Source of the DNA: Obelidium mucronatum
Taxonomy: Eukaryota; Chytridiomycota; Chytridiomycetes; Chytridiales; Chytriomycetaceae
DNA: 64,000 nucleotides
Reading direction: 5' to 3'
Assembly (NCBI GenBank): GCA_025765595.1
Contig: JAIVFH010000060.1
Location: 157,334-221,333 of the forward strand
The first letter of the stretch is position 1. Every line of letters starts with the position of its first letter. The notes beneath the pieces are model-generated. The model was not told where the DNA came from, did no database searches, and saw only the letters and a list, made by a program, of their open reading frames with translations. This document shows positions 14,867-25,581 of the stretch, piece after piece. Position numbers and translations under genes: made by a program.

Positions 14867-15318
14867 ATGCCAGAAATCAAGTTTGAAAACAGTGGCCTCA
14901 TCATTGTCCCTTCCGCCGAAGAAAGGTTCCTTGCACAAGGCATCCCATCCGAAATTGTAGTTCCATACCGTCAAATCGTATCCATTAGAACTCGCCCAAC
15001 TGAGGCTTATGCATTGTTAAAAGGCTTAAGAGTTGGAACCAATCTTCGCGGTATTATCACCGATGGTATATTTGTTTGTTTTGATTGGCGACCTTAATTA
15101 CATAAGCTCATACAGCAACGTATTACCACTTAAATGGCAAAAAAGCGGATTTGCATGCCAGTCCTGAACAGTCTGTTGCGGTGGATCTTGGAGGGCACCG
15201 GTATGGCATGGTGGTATTGCAAGTGCACAATGAATCACCGCAAGATCTTGCAAGACGTATTTTTAAGGAAGCTGATCTGAAGGGTGTAATCCAAGACGAT
15301 CAATTTTATTACTCATAA
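14867..15318 (+). CDS. Small PH-like protein, copy A
   Basis: Exons 14867-15065 and 15116-15318 give 133 aa. The pattern IVVPYRQIVSIRTRP ... LRVGTNLRGIITD ... VAVDLGGHRYGMVVLQV resembles small bacterial-type PH-fold domains (bPH family), but this is a pattern impression only. It is the paralogue of the minus-strand gene at 18256-18723, with the intron at the same codon in both (after ITD). The two copies face each other across IFT81. No signal peptide or membrane segment is visible. Function unknown. Confidence 0.75.
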
Positions 15319-15377
15319 CCGAATGCCATGTCGAATAAACTTTTTATTTTTAGTTATTAATAAAGAATAGAACTGAA

Positions 15378-18076
15378 ATGGATCTGCGACTCGTCTCTGA
15401 AAAACTATCCCAGCCGCCCTTCAACAAGAATCTGTCAGTTATTCAGCTGCACGATGAAGTTCCTGCATATGCTCTCATCCAGCTGATCTCAGATGTGGCG
15501 GCTTATCTTGAAGAAGGCGGTCCTGTTTCATCTGTACACAAAGTTGACATTCGCAATGAAGAGCCCGAAGCAACCGCCTGGCGCATCAGCGAATTTATGA
15601 GGATTTTAAAGTTTCGCGGTCCAGGTTTAGATCCGTAAGTTTTTTTACCTTCTGTATTCTTGGAATCTCAAATCGCGTTTTGCTGTTTTATGTTTTTGAC
15701 ATTTGTCTTTCTAAACCTTTCCATCTACCCACGCGCGCCATCTCTGCGTTTTTTTTAAAAAAAATAGAAACTCATTACGTCAAGAAATTCAAGATGCAGA
15801 TCGTCCGCTGCTGCTTGAGATTCTGCATTTTCTCATGAAAGACATGGCCATCCACAAAAAGCGATGCTACTTGGCTCCCTTTTTGGAATTTGTGGATGTT
15901 CCTTCAGACTATATGCAAGACGATGGTATGGCCTCACCCCCTTTGCATTTCGTCATCACCTCAAAAATAACTTTTTTTTTTCGCGAAGTTATGCTTGAGC
16001 TCAGCGAACAGGTTTCCATCATGCAAGATCAATTCAAGGAGCTTCATAAATATGTGGAGGGCCTGCGTACTACTGGCGGAGCGACAGCATCGATAAAACG
16101 CGAAATCCAACAAATGGAGGAAGAGAAGCAGCAAGTTTTGAGCAAGATTGGGAAAATCAAAAAGAAGGTGGAGCAAGTGGTGAGTCGAGTAGATTAGTTT
16201 CTTTTTGAGCATTGTTATACATACCGACCACACCTTACAAAATTTAGCCGAACCACCAAGTCTGGCTCGAAGCTGCAAAAAAGCTGCGAACTGAGCAACA
16301 AGCAGAATCAAATTTAAGTGAAAGGTAGGATAATAGCTGTTTTTGGAGACGGCTTGTCACTGAAAACTACTTTGGTTTGGTTTTTAAGGATCCGAGAACA
16401 GAGAAATGCTGTTCAGAACGCCGATAAAAAGTATGCTGCTGCCCAACAGACCTTGAAAGAAGTCCGAGTATGTTTGTCCTCAAAACCAGCATTAATTCCA
16501 CCACTCACTCACACTGATATGTTATGCCTCCTTTGTTAGAACACATCAATGTCAGGAGGAGCCGAAGCGCTTCTTGCCAAAATCCAAGAAGAGTGCAAAA
16601 TGAACAAGTACTTGGCAAAGGAAAATCTTCCAAAAGTAGAAGTCTTTTGATTTCATCACAACACTGTACGCTAAACCTAAAATATTCCAGTCTATGGAGG
16701 AAACCAAACAAAGAATCAGAGACTTGAAGCGAGTTATTTCAGAGCCTCCCCTCAGAGAAGCTGATTTCGAAAATATGGATAATGAAATCAAGGAACTCAA
16801 CGCCGAAACTGCCAAACTCGCAGAGAAGAAGCTGCTGAAATCAAAGTATTTTAGAATACTCTATTGATTTTTTGGGGACTAAATTAATATTGTATTTAAG
16901 CTCGGGTGACGATAAGCTCGCCCTCTTCCGACAACAAGCCGCAATCATTGCCCGCAAGAAAGAAGGAACAGCTCAGAAGCTCAACTCCCTCACAGAGGAA
17001 GTTAACAAACTATCCGATGAACTTGATAGTCGACGAGACCAAAATCGTGGTGGATTCGGCGGCGGCAGCAACGGCGGTAGACCTTTGAAAGGAGATGATC
17101 TCAAAAAGTACATTAGCGAACTGCGTGGAAAATCCAACATTTACAAACTCAAGCGATCTGAACTCTCTGAAATACAAGCAGAATTCGGGATCCTTCAGCG
17201 AACTGAACAGATTCTACGTTCTCGAGAACAAAACATGAGTTCGAGCTTGACTGAAATTGAGCGACGTAGCGGTGTCCAAGGATACCACTCCCAACGCGAT
17301 GATTTGGAGAAAGTCTCTGAAAGAAAAAGTGAAATGGATGAATTGAAGGGGAAAACGTTGAATGAAATCAGCGAGATTATTTCATCACTTGTCACTGGAA
17401 TCAATGACAAGAAAACAGTTCTGGCGCCAGTGATTCAGGAACTGAGAAAGTTGAGAGTCGTCGCAAGTGATTTGGAAGCAGATTATGTTGAAAGAAAGAG
17501 ACATTATGATGGTTTGATGGTTGGCTTGGACAGCGAAGCCATCAAGCTGGAACAAGAGGTGAAAGGATATCGCCAAGATATTCAGAACGATCAAAGTCGG
17601 TTTCACTACTTGAATATGTCGATCGGACTGATTGACATTGCCCAAGATAAAGGTATCGTAATCTCATCGTTTCATATAGAGTTCTTGAGTTCTCACAGCG
17701 ACAATAGTCTTGCATGAAATGAAGGCATACATTGGTGGAGACGACGCCGTGGAAGCTCAACAGAAAGCGCGTGGTTTCAAGACATATCGCGATGTTTACA
17801 ACAAGAAGATTATTGAGCAAGAAAATGCTGGAAAATCCTTACGTGAGCAGCAAAAGGAGATAAAGGTAAAAAGTTCAAAGATGGGCTGGAGACAAAATTC
17901 CGACCCCATTTATTCCCTAGGCAAAACATGAACCAAATGTAAAACAACTGTCCTTCTTCACTGACGTCAAAAAGTTGCTACAGTTGAAGGTTGCACACAA
18001 TCAAAAGCTTTTGAGTGGCGGTGGAATGGATACATCCGGATTTACTCAGATAACTCAAGACAGATTGGTGCTGTGA
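15378..18076 (+). CDS. IFT81: Intraflagellar transport protein IFT81
   Basis: Ten exons (15378-15634, 15768-15925, 15989-16179, 16248-16324, 16389-16467, 16540-16635, 16691-16845, 16901-17652, 17708-17865, 17921-18076) give 692 aa, the normal IFT81 length. The N-terminal calponin-homology domain, which binds tubulin in other species, spans about residues 1-125 (PPFNKNLSVIQL, LEEGGPVSSVHKVDIR, FMRILKFRGP, HFLMKDMAIHKKRCYLAPFLEFVDVP). The rest is coiled coil with the family signatures PNHQVWLEAAKKLR, FRQQAAIIARKKEG and LKGDDLKKYISELRGKSNIYKLKR. IFT81 pairs with IFT74 in the IFT-B core and carries tubulin into the flagellum. Its intact presence shows that the organism builds a flagellum. Confidence 0.95.
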
Positions 18077-18255
18077 TTGATGAATTTTAAAAAAACGACA
18101 TTTCAAAAACATTTTCTTTCATAATTGAAATTCGTGAATCGCTACTGCATGTTTGAGACATTGTTTATATCTACATCGCTATTTTGTATTACATAAGCAA
18201 GTTTTGTTGGCATTTCGCCCCCTCAGCTCCCAATCCTCACAAATAAGGGCACACT

Positions 18256-18723
18256 TTAATGCTCAGATCCATTATCTTGAATTTCTCCCTTCAGATCAGC
18301 TTCCTTAAAGATGCCCTGCGCAAGATCTTGAGGTGTTTGATTGGGGACTTGAATCACAACAATTCCGTATGCATGTCCTTCAAGGTCCAGGGCAATGGAT
18401 TGACCTGGCTTCGAGTACAAATGCAAATCAGCCTTTTTGCCGGTCACGTGGTAGTATGTGGCTATGTACGAAAGACAAACCGTTAGGTTTTGAAAGCAAA
18501 TTGTGTACAAATGACTATAGTTACCATCAGTGATAACTCCAGGAACATGGGTTCCAACTTTGATTCCTCTGAATACTGCGTAGGCTTCACCTGGACGGGT
18601 TCTGACGGATTTTATTTGGCTGTAGGGAATCTTGACTTCTTGGGGAAGACCGGCGGCAAGGACCCTCTCTTCAGTGGATGGAGTAATAACGAGGCTGTTG
18701 TTTTCAAACTTGATTTCTGGCAT
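18256..18723 (-). CDS. Small PH-like protein, copy B
   Basis: Exons 18723-18525 and 18461-18256 give 134 aa. It starts at MPEIKFEN, the same start as copy A; an upstream in-frame TTG is not used here. Shared features with copy A are EERVLAAGLP/EERFLAQGIP, VRTRPGEAYA, VGTHVPGVITD, YYHVTGKKADLH and DLAQGIFKEADLKG. The intron lies at the same codon. The inverted placement around IFT81 suggests an inverted duplication followed by IFT81 capture between the copies, or the reverse order of events. Function unknown. Confidence 0.75.
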   Translation of the reverse strand: MPEIKFENNSLVITPSTEERVLAAGLPQEVKIPYSQIKSVRTRPGEAYAVFRGIKVGTHVPGVITDGNYSHLYTICFQNLTVCLSYIATYYHVTGKKADLHLYSKPGQSIALDLEGHAYGIVVIQVPNQTPQDLAQGIFKEADLKGEIQDNGSEH

Positions 18724-19105
18724 ATTGCGATTTTCTAACTTGGTTTTTTTTAAGGATGATGCCGCCAAGGGATTCTGCTCTTTTTTGTTTTTTTTAGGTT
18801 AAAAAAATTTGTTGGCCGCTGTGAAAGCGGCGAAGCCCCAGCAAAATTCGTGGGTAATGAGTCACTAAGGCACAGCCTCCAGTTTGAGTTGTGTTCATTC
18901 ATATTTAACTTGGAGTCATTTTATCACAAGAAATGAAAGCAAGGCATTCCACGAAAAAAAATAAATACAATCCGTCAATTTTTTTTTATTCAGTCATAGT
19001 ACTTGGTGTAATATACGTACAAACACACACACATGCAAGTGAGGGCAAACAAAAAAAATAAATTAAGTGTAAACGTAGAGTTTTGCTGTAAACCCGTCCC
19101 CCTCA
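18724..19105. other. A/T-rich intergenic stretch
   Basis: 382 bases between the PH-like gene and the 3' end of the channel gene. It contains A/T homopolymers and a short (ca)5 run near 19022. No gene or RNA seen. Confidence 0.4.
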
Positions 19106-22100
19106 TCACTCTGCAAATGAAATCCGCCGGCCACCCGTTCCTAATGACCCACCACCACCAGGACCCTTTCTTCTCTCTGAATTACATCTAGGTAGTCGTT
19201 CATTCGACTTTTGCGCCGTAACAAGCATATTATCAATATCAAACGCCTCCGGCTCCTTTGCAACGCCAAACGAAGCCATCATGGACCCACGCCTGCTAAT
19301 ACTAACTCCATTTGAAGTATTGGAAGTAGGTGAATTCAAACCACCGAGCCCATAGAAACTCGACTGTTTCCTCCCGCCAATCCCATTCAACTTCAGAATA
19401 CTCCGTTTGACTGGCGCCACATAATCAACAGTGTCTTCTTCCTCCATACGTAGTCGTTCGGCTTCTTCTTCGGCTTTTCGCTTCTTTTCTTCTTCGACAA
19501 TCTTTCGGAGACGGATTGTTTCGCGGATGCCTTCGGCGACGGTGGGGTATAAGTTCATGAGGATGTTGAATTCTTCTTTGGTTAGGGTGCAGAGTTCGCA
19601 GTTTCCTTTGGCGCGGGCGGTTGCAGTTCGATGGCATGCTGAGAGTGAAAAATGAAGGAGGAGAAGCAAAAGTGAGTTTTACAGAAGCCAAAAAAGAAAA
19701 ATAAAAAAAAAGCAAAAAGAAAAAGGAGCTTACATTCGAACAGCGCGATTTCACCAAAAAATGCACCCGACGTTAAAGTGACGAAAATAATGGTTCCATC
19801 TTCAGAACAGATTTCAACTTGTCCCGATTTGATGAAAAACATTTCTTCGCCTTCGTCGCCTTTTCGGAAAATGGTCCAGCCACTTAGTACATGCATTGGC
19901 TGTAGTGTTATGTGTTTTAAAGTGTGAACAGACAGACTCCCGCAAAACCAAAAAAAAAACAGGGCATCATTCTTACCCGAATCTTGAATGCCAACATTTG
20001 CTGGAAATACGTATCTGTATTCTGGAAAATGGGTACTTTTTGCACCAACTCGAGGTACAAAAAGTTTTTGATTTCTTGTTGTACGCTTTTGGGGATCCCA
20101 ACGAAAAAGTGGTCCTCATCGAGACCTTTTGATTTTTGCCATTGTAGTTCCTTGTAATCTCGGACCATCTGTTTGTGTTTTGTGTGTGGTGTTGGTACAA
20201 ACAGGTGTTATTATTATTTGTTTTGAAATGAGAAATCCGTTTCGCTGACCTGCTGTAATTCAGGGCGTAGCTTCTTTTCCTTCATGAATGATATTATTCC
20301 TTCCATTTCAAAGTTGTGGTATTCCTCTATGTTATAAGGTGAGAGAGGTTTTTAAAAAATTAATAAAGAACCACCAAAAAAAAAATAATAATAATACAAA
20401 CCTGCTTGATTCACAGCAGCAGTACTATCCATAAGCTCCAAAATACTATGAATATTCCCAAACACAGTCCCATAACTCAAAATCCCCGCAACAAACTCGA
20501 AAATCACGTATATATTCTCAGCGTCGCGTTTACATTCACGTAATTTGAGGACGAGGGATCGCAACGCGGATAGATAACTGACCAAGTATTGTGTCGACAT
20601 GGGAACGGCGATAGGTTCGTCTGATGATGGTATCGGTGAAGTTGTTGTTGAGGCTGCTGACGATACAAGTGTGGCAGCAGAATGTATGCTCATGACGTAT
20701 TCTTCGATCCATCGGTCTGGGCCGGGTAATAGAGTTGAATCAATGAACCAAAAGAGACATGCGTCGACGTGGCCGATGAGCATGAGGATGAACATGCATT
20801 TGATGAGGCGGGATATTGGGAGGGCGAGAGAGGGTAGATGGATTTGGTATATCCGAAGGTATGGCGCTCGGAGGAATATTTTTATAAAGAGGATTACTGC
20901 CCAGAACTTTCGGCGATAGAAGCTGGGGTGTTTTTTTTTAAGTATTGGGACAAAAGATGGGCTACCAGTCAAAAAAACACATTTTCCGCCTTCGGCGAAA
21001 ACGAAAAACAAAAACTCGAAAAAGAAAAACAAAAAACTCACGTCAAAGGATCTCCAATAGGACTCGCCCCCAAAAACCCACCCCACAACTCCACATCATC
21101 AATCGTAAACTCCAAAAACTCCCACGGCAAACTAACAAAAACCTCCAAAACCCCATGATTCACAAACAAATACCGTTTCGCAATAAGTTCAATATCCTCC
21201 ACCAACAAACCATACTCATCCTTATAATCAATCCTTGCTTGAATCCAGCAGTCAAAAAGCATAATTGCATCCATGACGCCGTAAAACACAACCCACCCGA
21301 TTTCCGTGAAATGGTGTGTCCAAGCGAGTTGGACGGGGATGATGATCAAAAGAAAAAGATGGAAAATGTCAATTAGGAAGCACCACCAGCCCAAGCGTTT
21401 GGAGTCGGCTGAGATCGGGGTTCCCAAGAATTTATATACAATTGGTTTTACAACGCGGACGTAGAGAGATGCTTTGCTGCTTCCTGTTCCGAGTTTTAAT
21501 CGATTTACTTTGGATGGTTTTTGTTGGAATGCTGGGTTGACGGGGGGTAATGGACTGAGCGATGTGTTTTGTATAACGTGATGTGAAATGGCGTTTGACT
21601 TTTCAACGCGGTTCATGTTTTCGGGAAACTCTATGGATACGGTTGCATCATCAATGTTGACTGCCCTGTGTCCTTGCAAATGACTTAATGTGTTGTATTT
21701 TTGGACAGATGAATTGCTGGGTTGTCGAGAAACGAATAAGGATGGTGGGGTTTTTGGTATTCCGTCGCGATCTTCCAGGTATGATGGATATTGTGACCGT
21801 GCCGCTTCTCGATCTTGTTTCTTGTCTTTATCATCATCGCTATCATCTTCTTCTTCTCCTTCTTCTTCTTGTTCTTCTTCCCCTTTGACATTATCTGAAT
21901 GGTAAGTTTCAACATCAAGCTTCAAGTTGGATCGCCGAACTGTGCCTCTTCCTGCTCCTCCTTGGGAATAGTCCATCTGACTGCTCTGCCACCGCAGCTG
22001 TGAGTTGCTGTTTGAGCGCTTTGTTGGATGGAGAAAGCCAGTGTTTGGATCGAGCGAGCCCCTTGGCGCCAGCGACACTTTTGGCAGGGCCGAGACGCGT

Positions 22101-22210
22101 TCCGACTGAGTCGAGGCGACTGAGCCAGTGCGACTCCGCTGCTGCTGGTGCTGGTGGTGACTGCTTCCTGTCTGGCTGTTGTTCCGTATAAAGAGTTCCC
22201 TGCCCGACAT
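19106..22210 (-). CDS. Cyclic-nucleotide-gated channel homologue with atypical pore
   Basis: Exons 22210-21042, 20961-20402, 20326-20250, 20168-19977, 19899-19734 and 19638-19106 give 898 aa. A long disordered N-terminus is followed by S1 (GWWCFLIDIFHLFLLIIIP), S2-S3 with the CNG-like IDYKDEYGLLVEDIELIAKRYL, an S4 with sparse arginines (FLRAPYLRIYQIHLPSL ... ISRLIK), S5 and S6 (VIFEFVAGILSYGTVFGNIHSI, close to CNG S6). The C-linker and cyclic-nucleotide-binding domain are intact: VLSGWTIFRKGDEGEEMFFIKSG, FFGEIALF and the phosphate-binding RTATARA, the last split by an intron. The pore loop does not contain TIGE, TIGD or GYG; the aligned stretch is LRSLVLKLRECKRDAE. Blastocladiella uses a CNG channel downstream of a rhodopsin-guanylyl cyclase in zoospore phototaxis; a similar role is only suggested. 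The ATG at 22210 is chosen because further upstream overlaps the divergent uS4m gene. Confidence 0.88.
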
Positions 22211-22301
22211 GCTTTTAGTTAAAGAGAGTGAGAGAGGAAGAGTAAATCCGCAGATCCTCTCTCTCTGAATAAAAGAAAAAAAGAAAAAAAAAACACCAAA
22301 A
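22211..22301. promoter_or_regulatory. 91-bp divergent gap, channel / mitochondrial uS4
   Basis: Contains a gagagaggaagag / ctctctctgaa purine-pyrimidine stretch and an A-rich run just before the uS4m start. Shared promoter inferred from position. Confidence 0.35.
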
Positions 22302-23562
22302 ATGTCCAAGCGCATCCCCGCGCGCTGGAAGGTCAGCGACGCGCACTCGCCGGCGAAGGGCCTCGTGCGCATGTCGTGGCACGCGCTCAACGTGTTCAAC
22401 GCCGCCGCCGCGAAGCCGAAGCCAGGCGCCGCCGCCGCGCGCGCGTCCGTCTTCCAGCAGAAGTGGGCCGCAAAGCGCGCCACGCGCGCGTACCACGTGC
22501 CCAACATCAGCGAGCGCCAGCTGCTCGCGCGCCACTGGAAGAGCCAGCTGCCGCTCGTGCAGATGCGCTCAAAGGCGGAGACCGAGAACCAGCCGCCTGT
22601 GCAGGTCGGTTGTCTCTCTGTCTCTCTCTTTCTCTTTTCTCTTTCTTCTCTGATCTCATCCAATCCAATCCACGCAGGCACTCGCTTTCGCCGAACTCGA
22701 ACGCCGTCTCGATGTCGTCCTGTTCCGCTCGCACTTTGCCTCCTCAATCAACCAGGCCCGCACTCAGGTCGTGCACGGCCACGTGTCCGTCAACGGCGAA
22801 AAGTGTCCCTATCCAGCGAGGCGGCTGAAGCCAGGCGATCTGGTGTCGGTCGATCCAAAAGTTGTCGCCACTCTGCTGCCAAAATCTGTCAAAGAGTCAT
22901 CTGAAGAAGCTAAAGTCGAAACAGAAGAAGCAAAAAAGGAAGAAAAAGAAGTGGATGAACAGAAGGTGGATGCTGCTCCTCAAACGGTAGAGGAACCAAA
23001 GAACCCGTCTGACATCAAAAACGAAGAAGCAGCAAAATCTGAATCATCATCACCATCACCATCAGAATCATCATCAAAGGAGTCATCATCAAAAAAGGAA
23101 TCCTCCACAAAAGAACAGACCCGTCTCGCCGAAATCGTCAAGAGGCATCCAAAATCACTCCCCTTCAACCCCTTACCCTTCATGGCTCCCTTCATGTTCA
23201 CCCCTGCCTACCTCGAAGTCTGCTACAACACATGCAGCACAGTCTTTTTACGTACCCCACTCCCACAACCCACCTCTGTGGAAATCCCATCTCCACACCC
23301 TCCTGACATGCATGCCCTGGCATACGAATGGTACTCTTCCATCAAGAGAGCTAAAACAAAGAGACCTCCTTCTTCAGATCCGCTTGTTGTGAATGGCCGT
23401 GCTGTGCGGTTAAAGAGCAAGTTTGAGTCTATTGTGAGGGCGAGATTGAAGCAGGAACGAGATGATCGATGGTCTGTTTGGTCTAAACGGGATGAAGATG
23501 CTAGAGTGAAGGCTCTTGAGGCGAAAAACTCCAAGGTTGTGGATACGGGGGCTTCAGTGTAA
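22302..23562 (+). CDS. NAM9: Mitochondrial small-subunit ribosomal protein uS4m
   Basis: Exons 22302-22604 and 22678-23562 give 395 aa. The S4 RNA-binding fold is clear: FAELERRLDVVLFRSHFASSINQARTQVVHGHVSVNG, then the LKPGDLVSV loop. Upstream, SVFQQKWAAKRATRAYHVPNI matches the yeast Nam9 QQKWTAKQETRAYHG region. The C-terminal PFMAPFMFTPAYLEVCYNTCSTVFLRTPL corresponds to the Nam9 end ([20 protein letters not shown]). Between them lies a K/E/S-rich linker of about 75 residues. It acts in assembly of the mitochondrial 30S-type subunit. Exon 1 is very GC-rich and changes abruptly to average composition in exon 2. Confidence 0.92.
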
Positions 23563-23724
23563 TTTTGGCGATGGATGATGCTGGAGTATTCGCCGAAGGC
23601 GATCAATCCAATAAACTCTCTTTATTCTTGAGAGTTCGTTCATGAAGGCAGTTTGCTTCAGTTTGTTGCCTGAATTTATAATAACATACAAGAAGAGTCA
23701 TCAAAAAAAAAAAAACAACTTCCA

Positions 23725-24875
23725 ATGGCCACCACATCCAACACACAACCATTAACGTCCAAAACCTTTTCAGACTTGGGTCTGACCAAAAAAAACATCA
23801 TATCAGTACCTCCTCAATGCACTATCGAAGATGCCTTGAAGACGATGGCAAGTTGGGGGGGCTGTATTATCGTCATAATTATAACAAACCTATTCTTTTT
23901 TGCACCAGGCGACCCACAATGTCCTTACCCTACCAATCACATCGCGCGCCTTCCCCGAAAAATACGTCTATATTCTCTCGACGCTCGATATTCTGCTCTA
24001 CATTGTATCCCGCCAAAAGGCGGGCTCCACCTTGGACCTATCCGCAACCGTCGAAAGCGCCATGACGATGGTTAGTGCCGTGCGTAGAGATTTGTTTTTC
24101 ACTTATTGGAAATATCCAAAACAAGGACGCCGAAATGGAATCCTACCGCGTCTTTGAACGCGACTACCGCGACACAATCGAATCAACCATGCTCGTATTC
24201 GCACAAGGCCTCCACCGCGCCTTAATCTCCGACGCACTCAAACAAAAACCATCCATCGTCCTAACACAATCCGATATCCTCAACTACATCCACAAGAACG
24301 TGTGTTTCAAGCAAAAAGACAAGACCATCTTGAGTCTCGCGTGTTTTGGAAAAACGCTGGCTGAATTGGGGCTTGTGATGACGAGCAGCGTCAAGAGTAT
24401 GAAGGAGTCGGAGACGGCGTTGGAAGGGTATAACCGAATGGCGCATTTCAAGTTGTTGGCGCTTCCGGTTTTGAGTGGTGCCGGGTTGGTTGTGGCGACT
24501 TTGTCGGCTTCTGATTTGAGAGGGCTTTCGAGAGAGACGTTGGCGTTTGTGGAGTTGCCGGTTCTTGAGTTTTTGAAGAAGATGGTAAGGGGTTTTCTTT
24601 TATGTGGGGGAGGGGGTATATATTGTGTCTGCAAGTTCCATCAACTCACCTTTTTTTTGTTGTTTCCCCATCCGAAAAAACAGAACCTGAAGGCTGATAA
24701 TGAAACTACTTCTTCATTGACTCCTGCAGACACGCTTTTGGATGCAATCAACTTGTTGGTGGAGAGAGACGTTCATCGTTTGTGGATTGTTGATTCAGTG
24801 CTTCGTCCCATTGGAGTTGTTTCTCAATCTGACGTGATTGCTGCCATTTTGGGAATCTCTGTTCCAAAGAACTGA
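23725..24875 (+). CDS. CBS-domain protein
   Basis: Exons 23725-23847, 23909-24070, 24126-24584 and 24684-24875 give 311 aa. The N-terminal CBS half reads LTKKNIISVPPQCTIEDALKTM joined to ATHNVLTLPITS. The last exon is a typical second CBS motif: TPADTLLDAINLLVERDVHRLWIVD ... IGVVSQSDVIAAIL. Several further CBS-like segments lie between (LLALPVLSGAGLVVATLSASDL). CBS pairs bind adenine nucleotides; AMPK-gamma or Sds23-type regulators are the nearest familiar fungal proteins, but I cannot assign either. Intron 1 begins with GC (gcaagt) rather than GT; using a GT donor breaks the CBS reading. Confidence 0.82.
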
Positions 24876-25093
24876 AAACACAACGGATAAAAAAAAAAAA
24901 AAGGAAAAGGGGGGGCTTTTCCAAGATAAACTGAATCCAGTTATCAATGATGTCTTTTTGTTTGGCTGAACGCGTTTTTTCTCAAACTGAAATAAAAAAA
25001 ATCAACTGAAATTTTGAACCTGGATTTATTATACAATATTTAGAATCAAATCAAGTTTATTTTGTTATTTTTATGTTTTATTTTTTGGTTCAA

Positions 25094-25532
25094 ATGAGAC
25101 TTGCTATTTTCCTACTATTATGCTGGTCAACTTCAAATCACGCCAAACTCTTTATCGTTGAATTCAACCCGCCTGATGCAGCCCGAGAACACTTTATCCA
25201 TTCCTCCAGAGACTCTATACTCCTGTCCGAAACCGCAATGGCAGTCACGCGTCAACAACACGAAAGGTTCCAAACTTGGATATCAAATCACCCAGAGAAT
25301 ATCTCGCCGCAGCGAATTGCGTTGGCAAACGGGTATCAGCCGTACATAAATCTGTTTAGTGGAGTTGTCGTGGAGGTTGTTGAATCATCATTCGATGGAG
25401 GAGGCAATGAATCGGCAATTGCAGCAGCTGTCAAATTGATTCAGTCATGGGAAGAAGTGAAACAGCTGTATCCTGTGGTAAAACAACATCATTTCATTGC
25501 CAGATAAAGAAATCATTTATTAATTTGGCGTG

Positions 25533-25581
<49 letters not shown>

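Noticed and set aside
19106..22210. Classical voltage-gated potassium channel
   Set aside because: The S2-S3 loop, S6 and RTA motif are of the CNG type, and no GYG filter exists.
22211..22747. Upstream in-frame extension of the channel gene across the uS4m gene
   Set aside because: It is antisense to the well-supported mitochondrial uS4 exon 1 and has only the skewed composition of that GC-rich strand.
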